Part shown: piece after piece, positions 43,392 to 52,982 of the stretch
Layout of the letters: each line of letters begins with the position of its first letter
Numbering within the stretch: position 1 is the first letter of the stretch
Program-made: the position numbers and the translations under genes
Notes under the pieces: generated by a model
Databases searched by the model: none
What the model saw: only the letters and a program-made list of their open reading frames with translations
What the model was told of the DNA's origin: nothing
DNA from: Cobetia sp. L2A1
GTDB taxonomy: Bacteria; Pseudomonadota; Gammaproteobacteria; Pseudomonadales; Halomonadaceae
NCBI RefSeq assembly: GCF_009796845.1
Contig: NZ_CP047025.1
Location: 1,488,001-1,552,000, forward strand
Direction: 5' to 3'
DNA: 64,000 nucleotides

Positions 43392-43832
43392 GTGTTCAAC
43401 AATATTCTGGTGGTATGTACCGGCAACATTTGTCGCAGCCCGGTCGGCGAGGCGCTGCTGAAGCAGGCTCTGCCAGGCAAGACAGTTCACTCGGCAGGTG
43501 TAGGGGCTCTGATAGATCATCCGGTGGAGCCCACGGCCGGCAAGTTGGCAGAGGGTGCCGGACTTGATCTTGCCGCACATCGTGGGCGTCAGGTGTCGGT
43601 TGAGATGCTGACGGCTGCTGATCTGATATTGGTGATGAGTGACGGGCACCGCCGCGCCATCAATCAGATGGCTCCGCAGGTGAGCGGCAAGACCATGCTG
43701 TTTGGACGCTGGCTGGCGGGAGGGCAGGGTGAGGAAATTCCTGATCCCTATCGGAAAAGTGAGGCAGCGTTTGAGCACGCTCACAAGAAGTTGATCGAGG
43801 CAGCAGCACTCTGGGTCGCCAAACTCCAGTAA
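43392..43832 (+). CDS. Low-molecular-weight protein-tyrosine phosphatase (Wzb/Etp type)
   Basis: A 146-residue phosphatase with the P-loop VVCTGNICRSPVGEALL near residue 8 and the distal acid IPDPYRKSE near 117. It matches Wzb/Etp, which act on BY-kinases of exopolysaccharide export, but no such kinase or export gene is in view. It starts with GTG at 43392, with GGAG about 12 bases upstream. Confidence 0.92.
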   Translation: MFNNILVVCTGNICRSPVGEALLKQALPGKTVHSAGVGALIDHPVEPTAGKLAEGAGLDLAAHRGRQVSVEMLTAADLILVMSDGHRRAINQMAPQVSGKTMLFGRWLAGGQGEEIPDPYRKSEAAFEHAHKKLIEAAALWVAKLQ

Positions 43833-43882
43833 CGCAGTGCAAGGGTCGATTAGTTTTTCATTTAAGAGCCTTGCAATATCTA

Positions 43883-43922
43883 TACACAAACACCAGCTGA
43901 TAAAATGGCCGGTGTTTGTGTA
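43883..43922. terminator. Hairpin between the phosphatase and GGDEF/EAL genes
   Basis: A 12-bp perfect stem, TACACAAACACC (43883-43894) with its complement at 43911-43922, around a 16-base loop, located between convergent genes. Confidence 0.65.
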
Positions 43923-43998
43923 CCTTGTAACCAAGATTTATTTTAACCCTGATTTCTCTGAATCAAGTTTATTAAAGCGGGAGCTGGGGGGCAAAGTA

Positions 43999-46900
43999 TC
44001 AAGCCTGCTCCCGGAGGCGGTTCAATGGCACTGCTGCGGTCTCGATCAACGGTGTCGGCATGCCAATCGCATAGCCTTGGACATGATCGACACCAATGGT
44101 TGAGACCGAGGCCAATACCTCAGTACTCCCGACAAACTCAGCGATGGTCTTCATGCCCATTTCACGAGCTACCTCGGCGATGGCGCGTGCAATGGAGTAG
44201 GACACGCGATTGGTATCCATATCTCGGATGAAAGCGCCGTCGATCTTTAGATAATCGACAGGCAGGCTCTTGAGATAGCCGAAAGACGAGACACCGCTGC
44301 CAAAGTCATCCAGTGCAAAGTAGCAGCCTAACTCTCCTAGCGTCTCAAAGAAGATGCGTGCATCACTCAGACGCGTAATGGCCACCGTCTCGGTGATCTC
44401 GAAACATATCTTGTTGCCCGGAATACCACTTTCTCTCACGAGCGTGACGAGCGTTTCTCGGAAGCTGGGGCTACTGATGGAGTGGCCAGAGAGGTTAAGA
44501 GCGACCATTGTCAGTCGTTTGGCGTGAGCCTTCTGTGACGCTAGCCACGACAAATACTGGCGAATGACATACTCATCAATTGCTGCTGACAGGCCATAGC
44601 GCTCTGCCGCAGGCAGAAATTCACCTGGAGAAATGATGTTTCCATCACGTGACCTTAGACGTACAAGCACCTCGTAGTGCAGCTCTGAGGGATTTTCACA
44701 TCCGACATGCGTAGAGACGATAGGCTGTTGAAACAATACTAGCCGCTGCTCTTCCAGTGCCGCGGTAATTTCGGCTACCCAGTGCATCTCTTGCATACGT
44801 AATGTGACCTGATCACCGGACTCGCAATGTCGATGCACGCGGTTACGCCCAGCGTCCTTGGCTTCATAGCAAGCAGCATCAGCGGCACTCAGTAATTGAT
44901 GAGGATCATTATGGCTGCTGCTGATGCTGACCAGGCCAATACTCGAGCTGACACTGAATAACTTGTCATCCCACATGAATCGGAAGTTGGCGACAGCCTG
45001 TCGTAGATACTCCAGCTGCTGCTCGGCAACTTCCAGCGTCGTGTCGGGCATCAACAGACCAAATTCATCGCCCCCCAAGCGTGCCAGGAAGTCTTGCGGA
45101 CGAAGCTCGGCACGAATGATGTCGATGAGCTGGATCAATAGTGCATCCCCGGCAGAGTGACCGCAGGTGTCATTGACGACCTTGAACTGATCGAGATCGA
45201 TATAGGCTAGACAATGCACGGTATCGTCTACTCGCGCGTTATCACATAGTTGGGTCAATCTGACACGGAAAGCGGCACGGTTGAGCAGACCAGTCAGGCT
45301 ATCGTGATTGGCTTCATGTATAAGTCGCTGCGACATGGTGTGATTGAGCGTGTTGTCGATCAGTGCAATCAGCGTATAGCCTTCCTGGTTGGGGGGCCCA
45401 TCAATGGCTGAAACACTGATATCGGCGTGCACGGTATTGCCACTGGCATGGATGAAGCGGCAGCGCTGGGTGAAATATTCATCTTTACCGTGAATCAGTG
45501 CATGGTGCTGGGCCAGCAGGTGGTCCAGGTCTTGTGGCTCTACCAGCTCGCGTAGATAACAACTGGACAGCACCTCCTTCGAATAGCCCAGAATATCTTC
45601 CATGCGCTGATTGATGCGCAGCAGCTGGCCATTATTACCTAGGTGCGCCATCCCTACTGCGGAGTACTCGAAGGTGGCGCGATAACGCCGCTCACTGGCG
45701 CTCAAGCGTCGTTGCGTGATGTAGCGTTCACATTCGGTGGCCAGTTGTGAGGCGCGATCACAGACCGATCTTAGGAAGGCCAGTTCATCATCAGCCCACT
45801 CACGCGGGCTATTGCATTCAGTGCAGCAGATGACACCCACGATCTTTCCGGACATGCGCACGGGGCTATCGAGAATTGCCTTGATCCCATCATTGAACGT
45901 GCCCTGAAACAGCAGGTTGTCGTCGACTTCCGAGACATCGTCGATGGCGAGTACACGTTCCGCCTCAAGCGCTGAAAAGTAGCCTGAATATTGGGCCTTC
46001 GAGAGCACCTTAGGGAAGGCATTAGCCGTATCATCATGAGGTGAGGGCAGAGAGGAATCACGTACATGCAGCAGGTTCAAGACATCATCCCGCTCATCCA
46101 TTCGCCAGAGGCTGACCTTGCGCACTTGCAGCCCCTCAGCCACCAGCTGACAGATCCAGGGCACCAGGCTTTCAATGTTGGTGCCATCGATATGACGGGT
46201 ATTGCCAAGACGTATCAGCGCCGTCTGTTGATGTTCATAGCGGCGTAGCTTGCTTGCCTGGGCCACATTGGCCTGGTGCTGGTGATGAATGTCCAGCAGC
46301 GACCCGATGAAATGACGGGGTTCGTTGTCCTTGACGTCGAACTGGGCACGGAACTTGAACCAGCGATAATCTCCCAGTCGGGTTCGAATGCGCAGCTCTA
46401 TGCTGAAAGGCGTATTTTTCTGGCGATTCTCTTTAAGCAATGCCTGAAACTCCTCACGCATTTCCGGCGCGACTCGCTCATGCAGTGCCTCGAGGCGACT
46501 GTCCAGTGTGCCGGGTGAATAGCCCAGCTGAGTTTCCAGACGCGACGAGATGGTCAGTCGATCATCACCCGCTTGCCACTCGATGATACCGTCCGAGATG
46601 CTGCACAGTATCCAGTTGGCGCGAGACTGACTGTCCCGCAACGCCATGCTGAGGTGGGCTCTCTGCATCAGTCGCTTGACCGCCTCAGTAATCATCATGG
46701 CCAGCTTGTTCAGCTGATCAAGAATGTCTTCGCTGGGAAGGCTCGTGCGCGGGGAAGTATCGAACATGCTCATGCAGCCGATGACATCGCCTTGAGAGTC
46801 GTACAACGGCAGTCCGATATAATAGCGAATGCCATCGCCTTTCACTGAGCACGTATCGCGAAGTGTTGCGTGCTCAAGTGAATCACACGTCATCAAGCGC

Positions 46901-47181
46901 TTCCCTTCAGAGACTGCTGCACCACACAGACTATCGTGAATCGGTACGATATCCGGAGTATTGTCATCCAGGCTGAGCCAGCGCTTCAATTGATCGCCAT
47001 CACGCAATGTGATCAAGGCCAGCGGAGCGCTCGCAAGGTCAGCGGCCAGCTCAAGTATCAGCTGTGCCTGATGATCTTCTTTGCGTCGCAAGGTCTCGAT
47101 GCAGGCTGAGGTAATGGAGGTATCAAGCATCAGAGAGTCCGGCATCGAGAGGCAGTCTTCCAATTGAGATAAGGGTGGCAT
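43999..47181 (-). CDS. GAF-PAS-GAF-PAS-GGDEF-EAL cyclic-di-GMP signalling protein
   Basis: A roughly 1060-residue cytoplasmic protein without clear membrane segments. The order is GAF (about 10-150; VPIHDSLCGAAV), PAS (about 190-300), GAF (about 330-480; SPVRMSGKIVGVICCTECN), PAS (about 495-610), GGDEF (about 625-785; intact RLGGDEFGLLMP) and EAL (about 805-1060). The EAL box reads EVL in HYEVLVRLRSRDG, an accepted variant, and DDFGSGVSSFGYLKSLPVDYLKID is intact. Both synthase and phosphodiesterase could be active. The start is uncertain: ATG 47181 precedes the first domain, the frame is open to 47301, and an ATG inside (MPDSLML) is possible. Confidence 0.85.
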   Translation of the reverse strand: MPPLSQLEDCLSMPDSLMLDTSITSACIETLRRKEDHQAQLILELAADLASAPLALITLRDGDQLKRWLSLDDNTPDIVPIHDSLCGAAVSEGKRLMTCDSLEHATLRDTCSVKGDGIRYYIGLPLYDSQGDVIGCMSMFDTSPRTSLPSEDILDQLNKLAMMITEAVKRLMQRAHLSMALRDSQSRANWILCSISDGIIEWQAGDDRLTISSRLETQLGYSPGTLDSRLEALHERVAPEMREEFQALLKENRQKNTPFSIELRIRTRLGDYRWFKFRAQFDVKDNEPRHFIGSLLDIHHQHQANVAQASKLRRYEHQQTALIRLGNTRHIDGTNIESLVPWICQLVAEGLQVRKVSLWRMDERDDVLNLLHVRDSSLPSPHDDTANAFPKVLSKAQYSGYFSALEAERVLAIDDVSEVDDNLLFQGTFNDGIKAILDSPVRMSGKIVGVICCTECNSPREWADDELAFLRSVCDRASQLATECERYITQRRLSASERRYRATFEYSAVGMAHLGNNGQLLRINQRMEDILGYSKEVLSSCYLRELVEPQDLDHLLAQHHALIHGKDEYFTQRCRFIHASGNTVHADISVSAIDGPPNQEGYTLIALIDNTLNHTMSQRLIHEANHDSLTGLLNRAAFRVRLTQLCDNARVDDTVHCLAYIDLDQFKVVNDTCGHSAGDALLIQLIDIIRAELRPQDFLARLGGDEFGLLMPDTTLEVAEQQLEYLRQAVANFRFMWDDKLFSVSSSIGLVSISSSHNDPHQLLSAADAACYEAKDAGRNRVHRHCESGDQVTLRMQEMHWVAEITAALEEQRLVLFQQPIVSTHVGCENPSELHYEVLVRLRSRDGNIISPGEFLPAAERYGLSAAIDEYVIRQYLSWLASQKAHAKRLTMVALNLSGHSISSPSFRETLVTLVRESGIPGNKICFEITETVAITRLSDARIFFETLGELGCYFALDDFGSGVSSFGYLKSLPVDYLKIDGAFIRDMDTNRVSYSIARAIAEVAREMGMKTIAEFVGSTEVLASVSTIGVDHVQGYAIGMPTPLIETAAVPLNRLREQA

Positions 47182-47346
47182 GGAGGGTAAAGCAACCCTA
47201 TCACAGCCAGACCTCATGATGATCCATGGCGTTTTCGCGAGTTGATCTACACCTTGTAAACTGTCGCCTGCAGCGCAGCCTGTGGCACAATTTTGCCACA
47301 CTATTCTACTTTTGGAGGGTGTTTGAATGAAGGAGTCAGAACCGCG

Positions 47347-47841
47347 ATGGAGTTGATCAAAGGATTCTGCGTTCTTTTACTCTGCCAGTTTCTGGGAGAA
47401 GTCATAGGCAGAGCGCTGGTGTTGCCTGTCCCGGGTCCGGTACTGGGGATGCTGCTGCTGTTGATGGGACTGATGCTGCGCGGACGGTTGCGAAAACGTA
47501 TGCTTCCGGCGGTCGATAGAGAGGGTGAGGTCGCGCGACGTGACGATAAGGACATGGGGCAACGTCAGTTGGCTCGTGCCTTTTTGCGTGAACGTGTCCC
47601 TGCCAGTCTTCGGCTTGCCAGCAATGGTTTGCTCATGCACCTGTCGCTGTTATTTGTACCGGCAGGTGTAGGTGTCATGGTGCATTTCGATTTGATTGCG
47701 CGTGATCTGATGCCGATTATCGTCACGCTGGTTGTCTCGGTAGCGGTGACACAACTCGTCACAGCCTGGCTGCTACAGCGTTTGATTGATCGTCGCCCGT
47801 CTGCACCAGAGGCGCCCTCGTCCAGTGAGGCTTCCTTATGA
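47347..47841 (+). CDS. CidA/LrgA-family holin-like protein
   Basis: A 164-residue membrane protein with four hydrophobic segments: LIKGFCVLLLCQFLGEVIG, PVPGPVLGMLLLLMGLML (the PxPGxVxGMxLL family motif), HLSLLFVPAGVGVMVHF and PIIVTLVVSVAVTQLVTAW. CidA/LrgA proteins, together with LrgB/CidB, govern murein hydrolase release or pyruvate movement. A charged, Arg-rich loop of about 40 residues separates segments 2 and 3. AAGGAG lies 11 bases before ATG 47347. It overlaps lrgB by four bases. Confidence 0.9.
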   Translation: MELIKGFCVLLLCQFLGEVIGRALVLPVPGPVLGMLLLLMGLMLRGRLRKRMLPAVDREGEVARRDDKDMGQRQLARAFLRERVPASLRLASNGLLMHLSLLFVPAGVGVMVHFDLIARDLMPIIVTLVVSVAVTQLVTAWLLQRLIDRRPSAPEAPSSSEASL

Positions 47842-48566
47842 CACTGGCACCATTGGATACACTCTGGGTGTACTTAAGCGCCTCTCCATTACTGCATCTG
47901 CTGCTGACATTGGTCGCGTTCCTGCTGGCGACTGTGATCAATCGTCTGGCGCGCGGCGCCTCATTAGCTCATCCCGTATTGATTTCCATCGCGTTGATCG
48001 TGGCATTCCTGATGGTCACCGATACGGACTACGCAACCTATTTCGAGGGCGCCCAGTTCATTCATTTCCTGTTGGGGCCGGCGACTGTCGCCTTGGCAGT
48101 GCCGCTCTTCGACCATCTCGATCGCGTCAAACAGATGCTGTGGCCGCTATTGACGGCATGTTGTGTTGGAATCGTCACCGCGGTGACGACTACGCTGGGC
48201 CTGGCGTTGGCGCTTGGTGCACATACTGAGGTTGCACTTAGTCTGGCACCCAAATCTGTCACGTCACCCATTGCGATGGGGATTGCTGAGAAATTGGGCG
48301 GTATCCCATCGCTGACGGCGGGTCTTGTCCTGCTCACGGGGACACTGGGGTGTGTTCTAGGGCCGACGATGATGAAGCTTGCGGGGGCCAGAGACGATAC
48401 GGTCAAGGGCTTTACCATGGGGCTGTCGGCACATGGGATAGGGACTGCGTTCTGCTTTTCATCGGTCAGCACGTTGGCGGGTGCCTTCGCCGGAATGTCC
48501 ATGGGACTGACAGGACTGCTGACTGCATTTATCTTGCCACCGCTGGTAGGGATTTTTGGGCTGTAA
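47838..48566 (+). CDS. lrgB: LrgB/CidB-family membrane protein
   Basis: A 242-residue membrane protein with about seven to eight segments. The family motifs are GPATVALAVPLFDHLDRVK, LSLAPKSVTSPIAMGIAEKLGG and KGFTMGLSAHGIGTAF. It pairs with the adjacent CidA/LrgA protein, and its ATG overlaps that gene's stop (ATGA, 47838-47841). A weak hairpin (48593-48615) follows. Confidence 0.93.
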   Translation: MTLAPLDTLWVYLSASPLLHLLLTLVAFLLATVINRLARGASLAHPVLISIALIVAFLMVTDTDYATYFEGAQFIHFLLGPATVALAVPLFDHLDRVKQMLWPLLTACCVGIVTAVTTTLGLALALGAHTEVALSLAPKSVTSPIAMGIAEKLGGIPSLTAGLVLLTGTLGCVLGPTMMKLAGARDDTVKGFTMGLSAHGIGTAFCFSSVSTLAGAFAGMSMGLTGLLTAFILPPLVGIFGL

Positions 48567-48592
48567 ACAGGTTTATTTGGAATACGTTGGGT

Positions 48593-48615
48593 TGGCTTAA
48601 TTTTTCGTTAAGCCA
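48593..48615 (+). terminator. Weak hairpin after lrgB
   Basis: TGGCTTAA (48593-48600) pairs with TTAAGCCA (48608-48615) around TTTTTCG. The T-run is in the loop rather than after the stem, so termination is doubtful. Confidence 0.35.
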
Positions 48616-48840
48616 TGCGCGCCATGCTGGCTCACGTTCAATGATTCAGATGATCTACTTACGACAGCCAGTGAACTTGTATCGACAGGGTGCGTTACTA
48701 AAAATGTCATCCTTGCGACACATCGCTGTCAGTTAGATGAGGAATCATGATGGACGCATGTGAATCAGGCGTAGCCATGACACGACGTTAATGCGTCCGT
48801 GCGTACATTGCTGGCGATGCCCCGACTCAAGGAAAGCTCC

Positions 48841-49677
48841 ATGTTCAGTCTATCTAGACGCCGTTTTGAACAGCGCCAGCACAGCAGCCTCTCCGGGCAT
48901 CGTCTGCTTATTGAGGCGCCCATGGCATCGAGTTGTCGTGAGCTTTGCTGGCAGTTGGCATCCGCTGGCGCTGCGCTGACATTGGTTGAACGCGAAGGTG
49001 ATGATCTTGCACTGCTGTGCCATCTGCTACCGGCTCTCTTCGGTCAGAAGCACCAAGTATTGAGCCTAAGCCCCGCCGACTCGGCAGGAAAGATGCTATG
49101 TGAACAACTCTCGGCAATGCCGGATACCCAGAGGCCTAATACACTGCTGACGCTGCCGGGAGATGGTGACTGGAAGCTCGAGAGTGGCCGAGCATGGTAC
49201 GTGTTAAAGACGCACGGATGGCCGGTTGGCGTCAGGAACCGAGTGCTACAGCTTATGAATGATGGGCAGTCTTGCGCTTCCGGCAGTACCTCATTTCTTG
49301 AATTGATCCTGCAGTCTGACGGTGACTTTTTCTCAATGTTGCCGGCGCCGCGCCACACACGTGTCAGACTTCATGGGCCGGCGATGGTCACTGGGGAGGA
49401 AGATCCGTTACTGATGCGTTTGGCTCGTCATCAGGGCAGCCATCCAGTGACTGTTGCACGTCAGTCACGAGAGCTGATCTTGCGTTTACGTCTGGCGCGG
49501 ACATCCCATGTTGCCAAGCGCACGTGGCTACGAGGTATATATACGTCGCGCCGGCTAGTTGGCTGGCCCCGCAGAATAGTTGAGCGGGGTGCACTGAGTC
49601 TGCGCGAAGAAAAAATGCTGCTGACCACACGTGTGGATAAATGGCGCTCAGTGCGTCATCAGTCCCGCCGTGCCTGA
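48841..49677 (+). CDS. Degenerate SDR-like protein (function unknown)
   Basis: A 278-residue protein. Residues 18-60, GHRLLIEAPMASSCREL then CWQLASAGAALTLVERE, align by pattern with the start of short-chain dehydrogenases (G+xxLITGASSGIGrel-a-qLA--GA-LtLv-R). However, the nucleotide-binding TGxxxGIG is replaced by EAPMASSC, and no YxxxK catalytic pair is visible. The C-terminal third is Arg/Leu-rich. It may be a non-enzymatic relic or binding protein derived from an SDR. AAGGAAA lies 9 bases before ATG 48841. The frame is otherwise intact, so it does not look like a pseudogene by stops. A stem with TTT follows, and the gene lies ahead of a two-component system. Confidence 0.6.
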   Translation: MFSLSRRRFEQRQHSSLSGHRLLIEAPMASSCRELCWQLASAGAALTLVEREGDDLALLCHLLPALFGQKHQVLSLSPADSAGKMLCEQLSAMPDTQRPNTLLTLPGDGDWKLESGRAWYVLKTHGWPVGVRNRVLQLMNDGQSCASGSTSFLELILQSDGDFFSMLPAPRHTRVRLHGPAMVTGEEDPLLMRLARHQGSHPVTVARQSRELILRLRLARTSHVAKRTWLRGIYTSRRLVGWPRRIVERGALSLREEKMLLTTRVDKWRSVRHQSRRA

Positions 49678-49756
49678 GCCTTGGTCATGGCAGCTTGGCA
49701 TGAAAGTGACGCACCCAGGGCAAGCAGTGAAGTATGCTCATCGATGAACACCCGAG

Positions 49757-49787
49757 ACGTCCGCTTCCCTCTGGCAGCGGACGTTTT
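49757..49787 (+). terminator. Terminator after the SDR-like gene
   Basis: ACGTCCGCT (49757-49765) pairs with AGCGGACGT (49776-49784), followed by TTT. It ends the SDR-like transcript 50 bases ahead of the response regulator start. Confidence 0.7.
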
Positions 49788-49833
49788 GCATCCAGTCAAT
49801 ACTGGACGCCGCCATGTCTTTCAAGGAGTTCCG

Positions 49834-50496
49834 ATGCGAGTCTTGTTGGTCGAAGATGATCCTCTACTGGGTGAGGGCGTAAGCCACACCTTGAGCCGTG
49901 AAGGCATGAGCAGTGAGTGGCTCAAGGAGGGCGGTAACGTCTTGTCATCACTCAAGCATTCCAGCTTCGACGTACTGGTACTGGATCTTGGTTTGCCAGA
50001 TATGGATGGTATCGAGGTGCTTAATGCACTGCGCCGGCAGGGGCAGACGCTGCCGGTACTGATTCTGACCGCTCGTGATGACATCAGTGATCGTGTACGA
50101 GGTCTCGATAACGGTGCCGATGACTATCTGGTAAAGCCTTTTGATATTGCCGAGTTAGTTGCACGATTGCGGGCACTGGTGCGACGTCATGCCGGCCAGG
50201 TCAGCGGTAGCCTGCAATTGGGTCCTCTGAGTATTGACCAGGCAGGCCGCACGGTGACGTTATCTGGCACCGAGATATCTTTGGGACGTCGTGAGTTCGA
50301 TCTACTTGAGTTCCTTCTGCTACATCCCAGTCGCGTCTTCAGTCGTGATCAGCTTGTGGAACAACTTTATGGATGGGATGGCGATGTCGAGAGCAACGTC
50401 ATCGAGGTGCATGTACATCATTTGCGTCGCAAGTTTGGCGCAGGAGTGGTCAAGACCGTGCGTGGTGTTGGGTATCGATTGGGTGAATTATCGTGA
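49834..50496 (+). CDS. OmpR-family response regulator (QseB/PmrA-like)
   Basis: A 220-residue regulator: receiver domain MRVLLVEDDPLLGEGVSHTL with the phosphoaccepting Asp in LVLDLGLPDMDG (about 51) and the Lys switch in YLVKPFD, then a winged-helix DNA-binding domain (about 125-220) ending VKTVRGVGYRLGEL. AAGGAG lies 7 bases before ATG 49834. Partner is the histidine kinase starting inside its stop codon. The signal is not evident; relatives respond to metals, envelope stress or catecholamines. Confidence 0.92.
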   Translation: MRVLLVEDDPLLGEGVSHTLSREGMSSEWLKEGGNVLSSLKHSSFDVLVLDLGLPDMDGIEVLNALRRQGQTLPVLILTARDDISDRVRGLDNGADDYLVKPFDIAELVARLRALVRRHAGQVSGSLQLGPLSIDQAGRTVTLSGTEISLGRREFDLLEFLLLHPSRVFSRDQLVEQLYGWDGDVESNVIEVHVHHLRRKFGAGVVKTVRGVGYRLGELS

Positions 50497-51929
50497 AGTC
50501 GATTCGTAATTTTTTACGGCGAAGTCTGATTGGCGGTGTCGTGATTGTGCTGGGGACAGCCGGTGCGTGGAGTTATTACGATGCCCATGAGCAGATCGAT
50601 GAGCTATTTGATGCTGAGCTTGCCCAGAATGCACGCATGGTGGGCAAACTGTACCAGTCTCGGCTTTCTGCACTGGACGTAGAATCACGACAGGAATTGC
50701 TTCAGGAATTGACGGGAGGGGGGTTCCGGCTCAGCCCTCCTTCGCTCAACTTCCCTGACGGTCATGAGAAATCGCCACTGGGGCATGTCTATGAAGATAA
50801 GCTTATTTTCCAGATGTGGGATCCGCTGGGTCAGCCTTTGTTGGGGTTAGGCGTACAAGGAGTACAACTGACATACATGCCGGTGCCTGGCTATGGCATG
50901 CAGCATAGTGATCACTTTGATTGGCACACTTTCACGCTGTATTTTCCGGATACCGGTGTGTGGGTGACCGCGGCACAGCGTGATGATGTCCGGGATGAGC
51001 TAACGGGACAGATTGCGTTGCACAATGTGCTCGCATTGATTGTGGGTTTGTTCGTGATTGCGCTGATGATTGGCGTCGCGGTATCGCGCGGATTTCGCCC
51101 TGTACTGCGTATCAGTCGCCAGATCACCGCACGCCAGCCAGGTTATCTTGAGCCACTGGACGTACGCGAAGCCCCCGAGGAAATACGCGGTATGGTCGAT
51201 GCACTCAATGGCTTGCTGGTCCGATTGGCAGATACCCTCGACAAGGAGCGGCGCTTTACCGCCAATGCCGCGCATGAGTTAAGAACACCGCTGGCCGGTA
51301 TCAAGGTACATGCGCAAAATCTTGAAGCCGACGCGACTGATGAACCCGCTCGACGTGCAGCACGCATGATCGTGGATGGTGTGAACCGTATGACGCGTAT
51401 GGTCGAGCAGTTGCTGACGCTTTCACGTCTCGAGAGTGGTGCTGAGGTACAGCGGGTCAAGGTCGACCTTGAACATTTGGCCCATGAGCTGGAGCGTGAA
51501 CTTGAGCATCTGGCGCAGCAGCGTGGGGTCTCGCTGCTATTGAATGTCGCGTCAGGCGCTACCTTGTTCAGTCATGAAAACGGCATCTATGTTCTGCTGC
51601 GTAATCTTCTCGACAATGCGTTGCGTTATACGCCAGAGGGTGGGCAGGTACAGCTTGTCATTCGCGTGGGTGACTCTGGTACTCAGGGGAAGGAGAGACT
51701 TGTGATAATGGAAGTCTCTGATACTGGTCCGGGGATTCCGTTGCGTGAGCGAGAGCGTGTCTTCGATCGATTCGTACGTCTGGCAGGTCAGAAGACACAG
51801 GGCTCGGGTCTTGGACTCTCGATTGTCCGAGAGCTGGCAGAGCGCCTTGGCGCAGAGCTGACGTTAAGTGAAAGCCCGCTAGGTAACGTGCAGGCGCCTG
51901 GGGTGTTGGCACGTATCCGCTTTGGTTAA
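50493..51929 (+). CDS. Sensor histidine kinase (QseC/PmrB-like)
   Basis: A 478-residue inner-membrane kinase. TM1 is GGVVIVLGTAGAWSYY (about 12-30), the periplasmic sensor spans about 35-165, and TM2 is VLALIVGLFVIALMIGVAV (about 170-190). A HAMP-like segment is followed by the phospho-His box AAHELRTPLAGIKVHAQ (about 262) and the ATPase motifs NLLDNALRYTPEGG, DTGPGIPLRER and GSGLGLSIVRELAER. It starts with GTG 50493, overlapping the regulator stop by four bases. Confidence 0.92.
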   Translation: MKSIRNFLRRSLIGGVVIVLGTAGAWSYYDAHEQIDELFDAELAQNARMVGKLYQSRLSALDVESRQELLQELTGGGFRLSPPSLNFPDGHEKSPLGHVYEDKLIFQMWDPLGQPLLGLGVQGVQLTYMPVPGYGMQHSDHFDWHTFTLYFPDTGVWVTAAQRDDVRDELTGQIALHNVLALIVGLFVIALMIGVAVSRGFRPVLRISRQITARQPGYLEPLDVREAPEEIRGMVDALNGLLVRLADTLDKERRFTANAAHELRTPLAGIKVHAQNLEADATDEPARRAARMIVDGVNRMTRMVEQLLTLSRLESGAEVQRVKVDLEHLAHELERELEHLAQQRGVSLLLNVASGATLFSHENGIYVLLRNLLDNALRYTPEGGQVQLVIRVGDSGTQGKERLVIMEVSDTGPGIPLRERERVFDRFVRLAGQKTQGSGLGLSIVRELAERLGAELTLSESPLGNVQAPGVLARIRFG

Positions 51930-52160
51930 GTAGTCGGCTTTATAGGTGGCGTCACCTGAATGTGTCTTTATCGTTGCATGCCATGTCTCAAGCCTTTCCT
52001 GTCCTGCATGGGGCCGCTGTGTGCATGGGCTCAGGGAAACGTCATGTCGGGCAACTTGCCAACAAGGCGATGGTCGGGTGGCGAAGATGGCTTTATTAGC
52101 GCTATCTTCACTAATTATGTTGCACGGCAGCATGACACCACTACCTGTCAGGAGATCCGC

Positions 52161-52934
52161 ATGAGTGAACATCAGACTCCCCCAGCTCGCGTTGCTCTTA
52201 TCACCGGTGCCGCTAGTGGTATAGGCGCCGCTATCATGGAAGCATTCTGTCAGGCAGGCTACAAGGTGCTGGCAGTTGATTTCAGTGATGAAGGTGCCAG
52301 TGTCGCCGACAAGGCAGGCGCCGCCTTCTTCAAGGCAGACCTTACCGACGCCGAGCAATGTCGCGGCGCCGTGGCAGAGGCCGTTTCGCGCTTTGGCCGT
52401 CTGGATATCCTGGTCAACAATGCCGGTATCCAGCATGTCGAACGCATCAAGGACTTCCCGGAAGCCAAGTGGAACCAGATCATCTCGTTGATGCTGACCG
52501 CGCCGTTTATGCTCATTCAGGCAGCGTGGCCGCATATGGAGAAGAATGGCTACGGACGTATCGTCAACATGGCCTCCATACACGCGCATGTAGCCTCACC
52601 GGGCAAAGCTGCTTATGTGAGTGCCAAGCATGGTCTGATGGGGTTGACCAAGACAGCTGGACTTGAAGGTGGTGAAAGCGGTATCACCGCGAACGCCATC
52701 TGTCCGGCTTATGTGCGTACGCCACTCGTAGACAAGCAGATCGCCGAGCAGGCCAAGCTGAATGACATGCCGGAAGAGGAAGTTGTCGAAAAGATCATGC
52801 TCAAGGGCGCGGCCATCAAGCACATGATTGACCCCTCGGAAGTGGCTGATATGGCATTGTGGTTAGCCTCAGAAAAGGCCGGTTCGGTGACAGGTTCCAG
52901 TTTCAATATGGACTTGGGTTGGATTGCTCAGTAA
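52161..52934 (+). CDS. 3-hydroxybutyrate dehydrogenase (SDR family)
   Basis: A 257-residue short-chain dehydrogenase with the cofactor motif LITGAASGIGAAIM, NNAGIQHV, and the catalytic pair in AAYVSAKHGLMGLTK. The segment NAICPAYVRTPLV and the end GSSFNMDLGWIAQ are typical of D-3-hydroxybutyrate dehydrogenase, which oxidises 3-hydroxybutyrate, the polyhydroxybutyrate monomer, to acetoacetate. AGGAG lies 7 bases before ATG 52161. An open frame extending upstream to 51960 does not code for a conserved N-terminus. Confidence 0.9.
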   Translation: MSEHQTPPARVALITGAASGIGAAIMEAFCQAGYKVLAVDFSDEGASVADKAGAAFFKADLTDAEQCRGAVAEAVSRFGRLDILVNNAGIQHVERIKDFPEAKWNQIISLMLTAPFMLIQAAWPHMEKNGYGRIVNMASIHAHVASPGKAAYVSAKHGLMGLTKTAGLEGGESGITANAICPAYVRTPLVDKQIAEQAKLNDMPEEEVVEKIMLKGAAIKHMIDPSEVADMALWLASEKAGSVTGSSFNMDLGWIAQ

Positions 52935-52982
52935 TCAGTGACGCACCCCTTGGCAGTACGCTAGCACCGAGTCGCTATACTC

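Noticed and set aside
48747..48791. A 14-codon open frame with a possible ribosome site before the SDR-like gene
   Set aside because: Too short and without attenuator structure to be called a leader peptide.
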